DNA of 64,000 bases from Porphyromonas macacae DSM 20710 = JCM 13914 (GCF_000379945.1 NZ_KB904149.1:44765-108764), one strand, 5' to 3'. Shown: positions 34,303-44,309, counted from the stretch's first letter. Notes: generated by a model not told the origin, from the sequence alone. Numbers and translations are program-made.

Positions 34303-34310
34303 CAAAAATA
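34303..34310 (-). promoter_or_regulatory. efp: -7 box for efp
   Basis: On the minus strand it reads TATTTTTG, 37 bp before the efp start. Confidence 0.55.
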
Positions 34311-34350
34311 CGGAAACATTCCGAATTAGAGACACTTAGCAGAAAAACAC

Positions 34351-35313
34351 TTATGATTCCCTCTGTTGGCCTTTATCCGGCAAATGTTCGGAATCGGTAT
34401 CCCGGTGTCTACGATGAGGCGGTATTTGCTTCTTTTGCGACTTGACCAACCCTTCTCCGCAATAAGGACAAAAAAGAGCTCCTGCATCAAAAACAGCCTT
34501 GCCGCAAGTGTGACAGCAACAGGTCGGCCTGCGGTTATTTTTTCCTTTTGTCCTATCGGGAGACAGGTAACGGTGGTTCTTTACCATCTCCCCGGAAACA
34601 ATACCCGTAGGAACGGCTATGATCGAATAACCCAAAAGCATGACAACAACCGACAAGAATTGCCCCCAACCGGTTACGGGGGTTATATCGCCATAACCAA
34701 CCGTAGTCAAAGTGACGACAGCCCAGTACACAGCCCTCGGTATACTTGAGAAACGAGGATTGATAGGACTCTCTATCAAATACATAAGACACCCGAGCAA
34801 AATAACCAGTAAAGCCACAAAAACCATAAAAACGGAAATTTTGGGAATACTGGCACGAATGGTTCGATACAGATAGTCGCCTTGCCTGATATACTGCCCC
34901 ATTTGCATGATTTTGAAGGCGCGTATAATCCGCAGAACCCGCACGACCAATAAAAAATGAAAAGAGGGAAAGATGAAAGAAAGATATGTGGGAAGAAACG
35001 AAATCAAATCTACCAATCCCATAAAAGAGAGCACATAAGATTTTCGTCTGCCTGCACAATAAACACGGAGTATATACTCAAGGGTAAAAACAACGGTAAA
35101 AATCCACTCCAACACATTGAAGATACGATGCCAGGCTGAGGGAATATCCGGCATACTGTCTAAAAGGACGACAACAACGCTCAGGATAATGACAATAAGC
35201 AAAAGGATATCGAAAATCTTTCCTCCCGGAGTTTCTGCTCCGAATATGATACGGCGGAGGTTTTTCTTTGAAAAAGCCGAGCGCAGGGTTTCTTTCCGAA
35301 TAAAAAAAGTCAT
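34351..35313 (-). CDS. Voltage-gated-type potassium channel with C-terminal zinc ribbon
   Basis: The 320-residue protein has a six-segment ion-channel core. S1-S3-like helices lie between 33 and 115. An S4-like helix with regularly spaced arginines (VVRVLRIIRAFKI, 123-135) follows. The pore has the K+ selectivity filter TTVGYGD at 203-209, then an S6 helix. The C-terminal tail after 255 carries a CHTC...CPYC pair (C267/C270, C282/C285), a small zinc ribbon, instead of an RCK or cyclic-nucleotide domain. It likely conducts K+ across the inner membrane; the ribbon may be a regulatory or assembly element. It stands alone. Confidence 0.9.
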   Translation of the reverse strand: MTFFIRKETLRSAFSKKNLRRIIFGAETPGGKIFDILLLIVIILSVVVVLLDSMPDIPSAWHRIFNVLEWIFTVVFTLEYILRVYCAGRRKSYVLSFMGLVDLISFLPTYLSFIFPSFHFLLVVRVLRIIRAFKIMQMGQYIRQGDYLYRTIRASIPKISVFMVFVALLVILLGCLMYLIESPINPRFSSIPRAVYWAVVTLTTVGYGDITPVTGWGQFLSVVVMLLGYSIIAVPTGIVSGEMVKNHRYLSPDRTKGKNNRRPTCCCHTCGKAVFDAGALFCPYCGEGLVKSQKKQIPPHRRHRDTDSEHLPDKGQQRES

Positions 35314-35331
35314 GATGAGGGTTTTTAGAGA

Positions 35332-35371
35332 AAAGGAGACTGTTTCCTAAAAAACGGAAACAGTCTCCTTT
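35332..35371 (-). terminator. Terminator after the transaldolase gene
   Basis: AAAGGAGACTGTTTCC and GGAAACAGTCTCCTTT form a perfect 16-bp stem with an 8-nt loop. It lies between the transaldolase stop (35487) and the channel gene start (35313), both minus strand. Confidence 0.8.
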
Positions 35372-35486
35372 ATGTTATTTGGTCTGACGAGAAATGTGCA
35401 GACATTCGGCTTTCAGCAGGATATCGGAGAGAAAAAACGTCTCCTCTCCACAGCTTTCGGTCTGAATATCGAGCCAAGCCACGAAT

Positions 35487-36152
35487 CTATTTATTTTGTG
35501 CTGCTTTCTTATGGTCTTCCAAAAATTGTTTTAAGCCGCTGTCGGTCAGCGGATGCTTAAGCAAACCTTTGATTGCGGCAAGGGGGCAGGTAGCCACATC
35601 GGCACCGGCATTCAAACATTCGATAATATGCTGGGTATGACGGATGGAGGCAGCCAAAACCTGTGTTTTGAATCCATAGTAACGATACATCTCCACAATA
35701 TTTGCCACAAGGTCCATCCCATTACTGCTGATATCGTCCAGACGACCGACAAACGGAGAAACATAGGTAGCTCCTGCTTTTGCAGCCAATAAAGCCTGCC
35801 CCATGCTGAACACCAAAGTACAGTTTGTGCGGATACCATGATCGGAGAAATATTTTATCGCTTTAATGCCGTCTGCTATGCACGGCACTTTAACCACAAT
35901 CCGGGAGTGAAGACGATGAAGTTCGGTACCCTCTTTTATCATTTCCTCGTACTCCGTGGCAATAACCTCGGCACTGATATCGCCTCCGGGAACAAGATTG
36001 CAAATATCAACGTAATGTTTGTTGCAGTTTTCAACACCGCTAATACCCTCTTTTGCCATCAAAGAAGGATTGGTGGTTACGCCATCCAATACGCCTAAGT
36101 CATTTGCTTCACGAATCTGATCTAAATTTGCAGTATCTAAGAAGAACTTCAT
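35487..36152 (-). CDS. Transaldolase / fructose-6-phosphate aldolase family protein
   Basis: The start at 36152 gives a 221-residue protein beginning MKFFLDTANLDQI, the usual N-terminus of the short transaldolase (TalC/FSA/MipB) family. The frame extends 71 codons further upstream but without family similarity. GVTTNPSL is at 24-31 and the Schiff-base lysine is K88 in IVVKVPC. It interconverts sugar phosphates in the non-oxidative pentose phosphate pathway, or splits fructose 6-phosphate; sequence alone does not separate the two activities. Confidence 0.93.
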   Translation of the reverse strand: MKFFLDTANLDQIREANDLGVLDGVTTNPSLMAKEGISGVENCNKHYVDICNLVPGGDISAEVIATEYEEMIKEGTELHRLHSRIVVKVPCIADGIKAIKYFSDHGIRTNCTLVFSMGQALLAAKAGATYVSPFVGRLDDISSNGMDLVANIVEMYRYYGFKTQVLAASIRHTQHIIECLNAGADVATCPLAAIKGLLKHPLTDSGLKQFLEDHKKAAQNK

Positions 36153-36192
36153 ACTCAATAGTTTTTTGATTATTATCGACAAAGTTAATGAT

Positions 36193-36396
36193 TTAGCACT
36201 TATGTTCGCTTTTCTTTGTTTTTTCTTTTGACTGTTTACGTTTGCCAGCACCCTTTTGGGAAAGAGAGCAGTTACTGCAACCCACAGAACATTGTCCGTC
36301 CTCATCGGCAGGTCTGATAAACATCTTATAGATATTACGCCCGAGGATAAACACCACCCCCACACCGATCAATATCACAAGAATATATTGTATCAT
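36193..36396 (-). CDS. FeoB-associated Cys-rich membrane protein
   Basis: The 67-residue protein has one N-terminal membrane helix (MIQYILVILIGVGVVFIL). A cysteine cluster (CSVGCSNCSL) and a basic tail ending EHKC follow. Its ATG overlaps the feoB stop (ATGA), so it is translationally coupled. Proteins of this type regularly follow feoB and are thought to assist ferrous iron transport, perhaps by handling Fe2+ at the membrane; this is family knowledge. A longer upstream start would overlap deep into feoB and is unlikely. Confidence 0.88.
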   Translation of the reverse strand: MIQYILVILIGVGVVFILGRNIYKMFIRPADEDGQCSVGCSNCSLSQKGAGKRKQSKEKTKKSEHKC

Positions 36397-38915
36397 ATTA
36401 ACGAACCTAATTGAAAAATAAGACAACTTACCATCCAGGCCAACGTACAGGAATATAAGATGGAAAAAAGACTCCACTTCCAACTGCCGCTTTCCCTGCC
36501 GATAGCAACGACGGTAGCGATACACGGGAAATAAATCAGAACAAAAACCATGAAACTGTATGCAACCAAAGGAGAAAAGGACGGGGTTCCGTCAATTTTG
36601 ACATCCGATTTTAACCGCTCGCTCAATTGAGCGGTAGCCTTCTCGCTATCGTCTGCATTACCGGTGTAAATAACCCCCAAAGTGCTCACAACGACTTCTT
36701 TTGCAGCCAAACCGGATACCAAACTTACACTCATTTTCCAGTCGAAACCCAGGGGCTGCATCACCGGTTCTACCATTTTACCCAACCGGCCTATATATGA
36801 ATTTTCCTGATGTATCATATGCTCCACAAGGGAAAGACTGTCGATGATCTGTTCTTTTTGAGTTTGCTCCAAAGACGCATCCGCTTCCGTTCGGGCAATT
36901 TGCTTTTCCAAATTGTCCATTCGTTCGTCAGAACGGGGGAAATACCCCAAAAACCAGATGACAATAGAAGCTAACAGAATAACGGTACCCATCTTTCGCA
37001 AATACTGTTTGCCACGGGTCCACATGTGTATGAGCACCGACTTGGTAGTGGGAATACGGTAGGGAGGCAACTCCATAACAAAAGGGATGTCTTCCCCCTT
37101 AAAAACGGAGCCTTTCAATATACGAGCGGTAATAACGGCAAGAAGCATACCCAGAAGATAAAGACTGAACAGCACGACTCCTGCCGAACTTGGGAAAAAA
37201 GCCCCCGCCAGAAGCAAATAAACCGGAAGCCGCGCAGAGCAACTCATAAAAGGCAATACAAGCATCGTTATCATACGGCTCTTAGGGCTTTCGATCGTTC
37301 GCGTAGCCATAATAGCCGGCACATTACAGCCGAAACCCATAACCAGCGGAATGAATGACTTACCGTGAAGCCCCATTTTATGCATAATACGGTCCATGAT
37401 AAATGCTGCACGACTCATATAGCCCGTATCTTCCATGATAGAAATAAAGAGGTAGAGAATCAAGATATTGGGTAAGAACACGATTACCCCGCCAACGCCC
37501 CCGATCACCCCGTTTATGATCAAATCTTTAAGAGGTCCGGCAGGCATCCATTGAGCCACGAAACCGGACAGGACTTCGACTAAAAGCTCCAGCCACTGCA
37601 TAGGATATTCTCCCAATACAAACGTACACTGAAACATTATGAACATGAAAAACATAAAAATCGGGAAACCCCAGGCACGATGTGTTACAATACGATCGAT
37701 ACGATCGGTAAGGTTCTCCACATGTTTGCGCTTATGTACATACGTTTCCCTAAGAGCACCGGCGATAAAACCGTATCGCTGGTCTGTCATCTGCGCCTCC
37801 ACATCATCGTTACCCAAGTGGCCTTCCAATACTTTCAGTTCATAATCGCGGACCGTAATCAGAAAAGCCCCTTTAGCAAAATTATTTTTCAGAAAATCCT
37901 CCGTATACCGGTCCTGTTCAACGAGCTTGACAGCAATGTATCTGGACGACACGTGCGAAGGCAGGTCGATATACTTCTCGACTTTCTCCTGTAAGTTCTG
38001 TATTACCGGTTCTATGGTACTGCCATAATTGATATGAATCGAACGGACAATTCCGGTCTCAGGATTCAGCATATGCTGAGGCGTATGCTTCAAACCTTCA
38101 TAAACCGTAACGATCTGATCGAAAAGAGCATGAAGCCCCATTCCGCTGCGGCAAATGGTAGGCACCATGGGAATACTCAGCAGACGTCCGAGGGAAGGAT
38201 AATCCAAAAATTCCTTTCTTTTGTTGAATTCGTCAAACATGTTCAGAGCAACAACCATCGGAATATCCATCTCCTTAATCTGAAGAGTCAAATAAAGATT
38301 GCGCTCAATGTTGGTAACATCTATAACATTCAGCACGATATCCGGGCGCGAAGTCTCGGAGGTAAGAAAGTTTCGTATGTAACGTTCCTCAGGACTGTAA
38401 GGGGAAAGGGAATAAGTTCCGGGCAAATCTATCAATTCGATACGATAACCTCTGAAATAAATGTAGCCCGATTTCGCTTCAATGGTCACACCGCTATAGT
38501 TGCCCACATGTTCGTGTGCTCCGCTGGCCTTATTGAACAAACTCGTTTTTCCGCAGTTGGGGTTACCCATCAAAGCAACCCTGATCGTTTCCTTTTTTTG
38601 GAAATCCGATTGAAGGAAAGGCCGACTGTCTTCGGGCATTGTAGTATTCTTAAAACCGACCGGTTCTTCTTCCGGATTTTCTTCCTTAACGTCGATGCGT
38701 CTTACCTCTATCAGAGCAGCATCATCACGTCTTAACGACACGTTATAATCAAGAATACGATAATATATGGGATCGGAGAGCGGAGCACTATGGACTACGG
38801 TTACTTCTTTCCCCTGAATAAAGCCCATTTCCAGAATCCTTTTTCTAAAGGCTCCCTTGCCGCCGACTTTATCGATAATGGCTACTTCTCCTGTTTTCAG
38901 TTCAGACAGTTTCAT
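36393..38915 (-). CDS. feoB: Ferrous iron transporter, FeoA-FeoB fusion
   Basis: From the ATG at 38915 the protein has 840 residues. Residues 1-75 form a FeoA-like SH3 domain (MKLSELKTGEVAIIDKVGG). About 113-275 is the G domain, with GNPNCGKTS at 117-125, the switch II motif DLPGTYSL and the specificity motif ALNMFDE. The rest is the FeoB membrane region with the GFGCNVPAIMATRTI and SCSARLPVYLLL Gate motifs. It imports Fe2+ across the inner membrane, with the FeoA module as an in-cis regulator. It is followed by its Cys-rich partner. A TAnnTTTG box lies just upstream. Confidence 0.97.
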   Translation of the reverse strand: MKLSELKTGEVAIIDKVGGKGAFRKRILEMGFIQGKEVTVVHSAPLSDPIYYRILDYNVSLRRDDAALIEVRRIDVKEENPEEEPVGFKNTTMPEDSRPFLQSDFQKKETIRVALMGNPNCGKTSLFNKASGAHEHVGNYSGVTIEAKSGYIYFRGYRIELIDLPGTYSLSPYSPEERYIRNFLTSETSRPDIVLNVIDVTNIERNLYLTLQIKEMDIPMVVALNMFDEFNKRKEFLDYPSLGRLLSIPMVPTICRSGMGLHALFDQIVTVYEGLKHTPQHMLNPETGIVRSIHINYGSTIEPVIQNLQEKVEKYIDLPSHVSSRYIAVKLVEQDRYTEDFLKNNFAKGAFLITVRDYELKVLEGHLGNDDVEAQMTDQRYGFIAGALRETYVHKRKHVENLTDRIDRIVTHRAWGFPIFMFFMFIMFQCTFVLGEYPMQWLELLVEVLSGFVAQWMPAGPLKDLIINGVIGGVGGVIVFLPNILILYLFISIMEDTGYMSRAAFIMDRIMHKMGLHGKSFIPLVMGFGCNVPAIMATRTIESPKSRMITMLVLPFMSCSARLPVYLLLAGAFFPSSAGVVLFSLYLLGMLLAVITARILKGSVFKGEDIPFVMELPPYRIPTTKSVLIHMWTRGKQYLRKMGTVILLASIVIWFLGYFPRSDERMDNLEKQIARTEADASLEQTQKEQIIDSLSLVEHMIHQENSYIGRLGKMVEPVMQPLGFDWKMSVSLVSGLAAKEVVVSTLGVIYTGNADDSEKATAQLSERLKSDVKIDGTPSFSPLVAYSFMVFVLIYFPCIATVVAIGRESGSWKWSLFSILYSCTLAWMVSCLIFQLGSLI

Positions 38916-38919
38916 ACAA

Positions 38920-38927
38920 CAAAAATA
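38920..38927 (-). promoter_or_regulatory. feoB: -7 box for feoAB
   Basis: On the minus strand it reads TATTTTTG, very close (5 bp) to the ATG at 38915. The short leader would favour starting at 38915 or at the in-frame codon just downstream. No Fur-like palindrome was recognised. Confidence 0.45.
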
Positions 38928-38990
38928 CAAACGATATACACCGTTTGCACTTAAAACATTCTAAAATACCTATAAATAGTGACTCCGCAT

Positions 38991-40259
38991 TTATATAGCT
39001 CCAAGGGACTCGAGACCAATTCTCTCGCATCGTAATAAGACACGTTCTCCGGAATACAATGTGGTAGCATAGAAAATAACCTCGAAACCGTCTTTGATTC
39101 CTGTTTTCTTTCTAAGCTCATCCACCGATAGCGGAAAGTTCCGGCAAGTAATCTGCGCTCTGGGATATTCTTTCTTTAAGTTTTTTATGACAGACGACTT
39201 AAAAGGCAATACACCCCGTATGCCAAAACTACGTCCCGGGAAACAGGAAACAAATTCTCTACTCGTGTATAGATGGCTGTTAGCGGCTAAAGCACTCAAT
39301 CGATATCGAGAGGCAATGGTCTTGAAAAGACCGCTTTTCATAACAGACGCACCGGGTTCATAGAGATAGGATTCAGGTGCGGCATAAACAGATGCCGGCA
39401 GTTCTTTCTCTTCATCAAGAGAGCCGGTCAGCGTATAGTTTTCTTCTCCTAAAGAATTCAAATCGACAACATGCACCGGTATCTGTCCGGCCGTATGAGT
39501 TTCACCCTTGCCACAAACATATAGCAATATCTCTTTTACCTCATTGGATACGGAAACGATGTGTGCCCGGCTTATGCCGGGCAGGTCGAGAAAAAGAGCA
39601 GAAAGATCAAGCATCGGAGAAACTTTGATCAAAAAATCAGGCTCTCGCAATTTCTTACTTTTACAATATGCCCGGATATTTTCCATCAACACCGACACAT
39701 TCGGCTCGCAATCACGCAAAGCATATACCCGTTTGTACTTATCCGCCTGTTCTCTGCGAGCGGGGTCTATGTAAAGCAGCTCTGCTCCCTGTTCGATGAC
39801 ATAACGCCACCAATCATTCAAATCTCCATTCAAGATCTCTATATTATCCAGCCCCAGCCGATGAAAGTTATACTCCGCAGCTCGACATAATCGCTCATTA
39901 CGTTCTACATAAATAAGTTTCCGGGCAATACGGGCCAGACAGGAACTATCTACGCCAAGCCCCCCGGTTATATCCGCCACAATAGAATTTTTGCGCACGA
40001 ATCTTTGTTTATAAAGTGCCGTAGCCATACCGGAGCATTGCTCCACAGACAGTTTATCAGGTACATAACACCCCGTATCATGCCATAAACGAACCTTTGA
40101 AAACAAAGAAGAAGCACACTCCAACTGAGTAGCCACTTCTTTTCTAAGCTCGACCGGAATAGAATTCTCTCCCAACAGCAGGCGATCGGGATTTTTCCCC
40201 CGATACTCCTCTGTCAAACGCATAACGGTGTCGATGGTGTCTTTCTCCGGTTTACTCAT
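38991..40259 (-). CDS. Class I SAM-dependent methyltransferase with THUMP-like C-terminal domain
   Basis: The 422-residue protein has a central Rossmann methyltransferase fold with IVADITGGLGVDSSCLA near 92-108 as the SAM-binding loop and LLYIDPARR near 161-169. A C-terminal THUMP-like domain (SAPxx..YLYEP..SVMKSGLF region, then ARAQITCRNFPLSVDELRKK-like segment) fits Bacteroidetes proteins of this group. The substrate is probably RNA but is not known. Its start overlaps the end of the gamma-carbonic anhydrase gene by 8 bp, so they share an operon. Confidence 0.85.
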   Translation of the reverse strand: MSKPEKDTIDTVMRLTEEYRGKNPDRLLLGENSIPVELRKEVATQLECASSLFSKVRLWHDTGCYVPDKLSVEQCSGMATALYKQRFVRKNSIVADITGGLGVDSSCLARIARKLIYVERNERLCRAAEYNFHRLGLDNIEILNGDLNDWWRYVIEQGAELLYIDPARREQADKYKRVYALRDCEPNVSVLMENIRAYCKSKKLREPDFLIKVSPMLDLSALFLDLPGISRAHIVSVSNEVKEILLYVCGKGETHTAGQIPVHVVDLNSLGEENYTLTGSLDEEKELPASVYAAPESYLYEPGASVMKSGLFKTIASRYRLSALAANSHLYTSREFVSCFPGRSFGIRGVLPFKSSVIKNLKKEYPRAQITCRNFPLSVDELRKKTGIKDGFEVIFYATTLYSGERVLLRCERIGLESLGAI

Positions 40260-40779
40260 CTTTATCTACCTGATACCAGGAGGCATACATCTGATAATTG
40301 CCGGCAATGCGTTTGTTTATTTCCTGCGTCTGCTGCGGATCTGCTTTTTTTACAAACTTGGCAGGAATACCGGCATAAATGCTATAAGGCTCTATCTTCG
40401 TTTTGGAGAGGACCACGGAACCAGCAGCCACGATAGCGCCTTCTCCGACCTCTGCATCATCGAGAATTACGGCATTCATACCGATTAAAGCATAGTCATC
40501 GATCTTTGCCCCATGTACGGTTACATTATGACCGATGGAAACATTGTTTCCGATCTCGATGGTAGATTTTTGGTAAAGCGTATGCAATACCGATCCGTCC
40601 TGAATATTTACGTTATCGCCTATGCGTATGGAGTTGACATCTCCACGAATAACAGCATTAAACCAAACGCTGCAACCGTCTCCCATCACCACATCACCTA
40701 TTACAGTGGCATTTTCAGCCAAAAAACAATTCTCCCCGATCTTCGGATCGAACCCTCTTACAGGAATAATTAAAGCCAT
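40252..40779 (-). CDS. Gamma-carbonic anhydrase family protein
   Basis: The 175-residue left-handed beta-helix protein is built on hexapeptide repeats (IGENCFLAENATVIGDVVMG). It carries the family's RGDVNSIRIGDNVNIQDGSV segment and the metal-binding histidines (VLH near 81, then IGHNVTVHGA). Family members form trimers with metal at the interfaces. Many are annotated as carbonic anhydrase without proven activity, and acyltransferase relatives are similar. It sits fifth in the minus-strand operon running from the nucleoside kinase gene. Confidence 0.9.
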   Translation of the reverse strand: MALIIPVRGFDPKIGENCFLAENATVIGDVVMGDGCSVWFNAVIRGDVNSIRIGDNVNIQDGSVLHTLYQKSTIEIGNNVSIGHNVTVHGAKIDDYALIGMNAVILDDAEVGEGAIVAAGSVVLSKTKIEPYSIYAGIPAKFVKKADPQQTQEINKRIAGNYQMYASWYQVDKDE

Positions 40780-40862
40780 AAAAAATCAAACTATTATAAA
40801 AGCTCGAAATGCGGTTTAAGCAACTGCACTTCGAGCTTATGAATCAGACTATATAAAATCAA

Positions 40863-42644
40863 TTAAATCTTCTCCGTTTTCTTACGTAACCAGGCAGCTT
40901 CTTCTTTCGTCAGGGAAGGACTCAATTTCCGGTAAACCATCTCCTGATACTCATTGTACCACGCTACTTCCGCCTCTGTCAACAACTCTTTTTTCACCAG
41001 AGAGTTATCCAGATAGCAAAGAGTAAGTGTTTCAAAACCGAGGAATTTACCGAATTCCGTTTCACAGTTCACCTTGGTTACCACCAGGTTTTCGATGCGT
41101 ATACCGTATTGGTCTGCACGATAAATCCCCGGTTCATTGCTGGTTATCATACCGACTTCCAAAACCGTAGGATTAACTTCGGTTCTGATATTTTGCGGTC
41201 CTTCATGAACATTGAGGAAACAGCCGACACCGTGACCGGTGCCATGCCCGTAGTTAAGCCCCCTATCCCACAAAGGTTTTCTTGCCAGAATATCGATCTG
41301 ACTTCCCCGGGTTCCCTGCGGATACTGACACATCGCTATACCGATATGGCCTTTCAGCACCAATGTATAGTCGGTTTTGATTTCGTCCGACACTTTACCC
41401 AAGGCAATCGTACGGGTAATATCAGTGGTGCCGTCAAGATACTGTCCTCCGCTATCCAGCAATAAAATACCCTCCGACTCCAATCGATAGGAAGACTCCT
41501 CTTTTGCCTCATAGTGTACAATAGCGCCATGCCCCTTGTAGCCGGCAATCGTACCGAAGCTATCCCCATAGAATTTTTCGCCTTTGGCTCTAAATCCATT
41601 CAGTATTTTTCCGATCTCATACTCTGTAGGCCTTTCTCCTTCTGCCAACGCCTTTTCCAACCAAATGAAAAACCGGGTTAACGACACACCGTCGCGCACC
41701 ATAGCGTTTCTTACTCCGTCCAGTTCGGTCTTATTCTTAATGGCTTTAAGCATCGTAATAACGGAAACGCTTTCGATGATACGGCAATGAGCAGGAATAG
41801 CTCTAAAAAGTTTTTCAGAGATACGCTTGCTGTCTACAAGCAATTTAACCTCTGCTCCCAAACCGGAAATATAATCGACAACGGACTCATACGCTCTTAC
41901 ATGAATACCTTCTTTTTCCAATGCCCCTCTAAGTGCATCATCGACCTTTTCGGATTTAACAAAAAGAACAGACTCTTTATCCGAAATAAATCCGAAAGCC
42001 ACACCTACCGGATTGAAATCGACATCATAACCTCTCAGATTGAAAACCCAGGCGAGTTCATCCAACATCGTAACGACTACGGCATTGGCTCCCTGTTTTT
42101 TCAATTCGGTATTAACAATGGCAATCTTCTCTTTAGCCGTATAACCGGCATATTCGGCAGACTGGCGGAATAATTTTTCCCCCGGAATATCGGGTCTGTC
42201 CGTCCATATCTCTTCCAAAAGATCCGTATCCGTTCTGAAAACAATACCGAAATTATCCAAAGCCTTCTCCAGCACTTCAGCCTGCGCATGTGAATAGCAG
42301 GCGCCATCACACGCTACCGTCTTTCCGACAGAAAGAGTTTGGGTAAGAAACTGCTCTATGGTAGGAACACCGGGAACAGCTTCTTTGTAAAGTTCGATGG
42401 TACTGCCCTTCAACTGTTCGGCAGCCTGCAAAAAATATCTGGAGTCTGTCCACAAACCGGCTTTATCTGCCGTAACAACCACGGTACCGGCAGAACCGCT
42501 AAATCCGCTGATCCAGGTACGTCCTTTCCAACGCTTCGGAGTATATTCACTAAGATGGGCATCCATGGAGGGAATGATAAAGGCATCGATATTGTTCCTG
42601 GCCATTGCCTTGCGCAATGCCGTTAAACGAGATTTGATATCCAT
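40863..42644 (-). CDS. Aminopeptidase P family protein (M24)
   Basis: The 593-residue enzyme has two creatinase-like N-terminal domains and a C-terminal pita-bread peptidase. The metal ligands are present: the two aspartates of LDSGGQYLDGTTDITRT, the histidine in GHGTGHGVGCFLNVHEG, and the glutamates in TSNEPGIY and GIRIENLVV. It should remove N-terminal residues preceding proline in the cytoplasm. The length matches the long, eukaryote-like XPNPEP form rather than the short E. coli PepP. There is no signal peptide. Confidence 0.93.
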   Translation of the reverse strand: MDIKSRLTALRKAMARNNIDAFIIPSMDAHLSEYTPKRWKGRTWISGFSGSAGTVVVTADKAGLWTDSRYFLQAAEQLKGSTIELYKEAVPGVPTIEQFLTQTLSVGKTVACDGACYSHAQAEVLEKALDNFGIVFRTDTDLLEEIWTDRPDIPGEKLFRQSAEYAGYTAKEKIAIVNTELKKQGANAVVVTMLDELAWVFNLRGYDVDFNPVGVAFGFISDKESVLFVKSEKVDDALRGALEKEGIHVRAYESVVDYISGLGAEVKLLVDSKRISEKLFRAIPAHCRIIESVSVITMLKAIKNKTELDGVRNAMVRDGVSLTRFFIWLEKALAEGERPTEYEIGKILNGFRAKGEKFYGDSFGTIAGYKGHGAIVHYEAKEESSYRLESEGILLLDSGGQYLDGTTDITRTIALGKVSDEIKTDYTLVLKGHIGIAMCQYPQGTRGSQIDILARKPLWDRGLNYGHGTGHGVGCFLNVHEGPQNIRTEVNPTVLEVGMITSNEPGIYRADQYGIRIENLVVTKVNCETEFGKFLGFETLTLCYLDNSLVKKELLTEAEVAWYNEYQEMVYRKLSPSLTKEEAAWLRKKTEKI

Positions 42645-42682
42645 TTTTCGTTGTGTTTAAAAAATTATTGAATGTGTGTTAA

Positions 42683-44251
42683 TTATTTTTTCAAGGCTGC
42701 CTGATGACTGCTTCTGAGCAGGTCGTTTACTGTCTTTACGGGATTGAATGTATTGATCGGGACCTCTACAAAAATCGTATTCCAATGGTGCATGGCCCCA
42801 TTCCATAATCCGGGTCTTTCCAAGGCTTTTAAGGCGCGTCCATCACTGCTTTTATTCGATATGAAAGCAGTTTTGGGGTTCACGAACTTCTGCAAATCGA
42901 ATTTCTTACCCTTGTAATCTTTAATGTTGCACACCAAATCCACGGGATTGAAAAAACGCCCTTCTTCAAACAATGCCTTCTGATCGGGTCTGTTCATATC
43001 GATCTGAGTACTCTCCAAAATCTGCAGGGAAGTAGAACCGTCAGGCTCACGCACCACAAAAGGCCCCCCTCCGGGTTCTCCCTCATTGCGAACCATACCG
43101 CAAACGCGAACAGGTCGGTTAAGTTTCTCAAACAAAAAGGCCTTAAGCTCTTCATCGGAAAAAGAATTTCTATCCGGATGCTTAATCATGTAAATATCGC
43201 TCAGATAATCTGCAATCCTGTCTAATTCAGAACGGGAGACATGCTCTCTTTCCAGTATCCCCAAATAACCGAACGTCTCCTTACAGGCCTGCACGAGAAT
43301 ACCGCCCAGAAGTTTTTTGTTGATGATCGTGGAACTCTTGTAATAATCCGGAACAACATTATCGATATTCTTAATAAAAACGACATCGGCATCCGGCAAA
43401 TCATTCAGATTGCTAATGAGAGCTCCATGCCCTCCGGGTCTGAACAGAATGGAACCATCGGATTTCCTGAAAACGGTATTATCTTCTGTCAAAGCCAAGG
43501 TATCCGTACTTGCTTTCTGCTCGCTGTATGTCACTTCAAAAATAACACCGAAATATTCTGTATATGCCGGAAGACTCTTATCGATAAGAGCTTTAAACAG
43601 ATCTCTGTGTTCGGGAGAGACTGTAAAATGCACATGGCTTTTCCCATTTTTCTGTTTCGCATAAAGAGCGCCTTCGGCCAAATGCTCTTCCGCTGCCGTA
43701 CGTTTGGATTTAGGGTAAGCATGAAAAAGAAGCAGCCCTTTGGGGAGATTGCCATAATTCAACCCCTTCTCATTGATCAGGTTGTCGACTATATTTTTGT
43801 GCTTTCCGGCCTCCATCAATTTCGATATGGGTTTCCATTCATTTCTCAAACAAGCCTCATTCAGACGATCGAAAAAAGCAAAATTATTGATTTGTGTAAA
43901 AAATGTCTTTTCCGCATCTGTTCGAGGTTCGGAATAGCCGGCATCCATAAAAGAATACAAATCTTTGAACATGCGAGACGCTGCTCCCGATGCCGGTACC
44001 ATTTTATAAACCTTACCCTGAGCTGTGGACAGGAAATGCTCCCATACGTTCAAAAAAGAATTGACCTGCTCGTTTTCCACACGCATGATACCCTGCTCCA
44101 AAGAAGCCGAAGCCACTATATCCAAATAAGGAAAGCCATCGCGTATCGCAGCTATTTGAGACATCGCTTCTTCCATAGAAATACCGTGCTCCTGCAATTG
44201 TTCTAAATCTTCGGAGCTAAAAATCTCTTCCATACTCATTTTTTCTTCCAT
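42683..44251 (-). CDS. DUF4301 family protein
   Basis: The 522-residue cytoplasmic protein has no signal or membrane segment. Sequence blocks such as KVYKMVPASGAASRMFKDLY (about 99-118), FRPGGHGALISNLND (about 270-284) and the final AFISNKSSDGRALKALERPG region match the DUF4301 pattern known from Bacteroidetes. The PxSGxxSRM and RPGGHG blocks look like nucleotide-sugar or phosphate-binding loops, as in pyrophosphorylase-like folds, but no reaction is established. Confidence 0.85.
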   Translation of the reverse strand: MEEKMSMEEIFSSEDLEQLQEHGISMEEAMSQIAAIRDGFPYLDIVASASLEQGIMRVENEQVNSFLNVWEHFLSTAQGKVYKMVPASGAASRMFKDLYSFMDAGYSEPRTDAEKTFFTQINNFAFFDRLNEACLRNEWKPISKLMEAGKHKNIVDNLINEKGLNYGNLPKGLLLFHAYPKSKRTAAEEHLAEGALYAKQKNGKSHVHFTVSPEHRDLFKALIDKSLPAYTEYFGVIFEVTYSEQKASTDTLALTEDNTVFRKSDGSILFRPGGHGALISNLNDLPDADVVFIKNIDNVVPDYYKSSTIINKKLLGGILVQACKETFGYLGILEREHVSRSELDRIADYLSDIYMIKHPDRNSFSDEELKAFLFEKLNRPVRVCGMVRNEGEPGGGPFVVREPDGSTSLQILESTQIDMNRPDQKALFEEGRFFNPVDLVCNIKDYKGKKFDLQKFVNPKTAFISNKSSDGRALKALERPGLWNGAMHHWNTIFVEVPINTFNPVKTVNDLLRSSHQAALKK

Positions 44252-44309
44252 TTATCCGTTCCGATCATTATCAAAAGAAATATTCTTTTATGTTTTCCTT
44301 ACCTTAAAG

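Noticed and set aside
36153..36365. 71-codon upstream extension of the transaldolase
   Set aside because: It overlaps the Cys-rich FeoB partner gene and lacks similarity; MKFFLDTANL is the standard family start.
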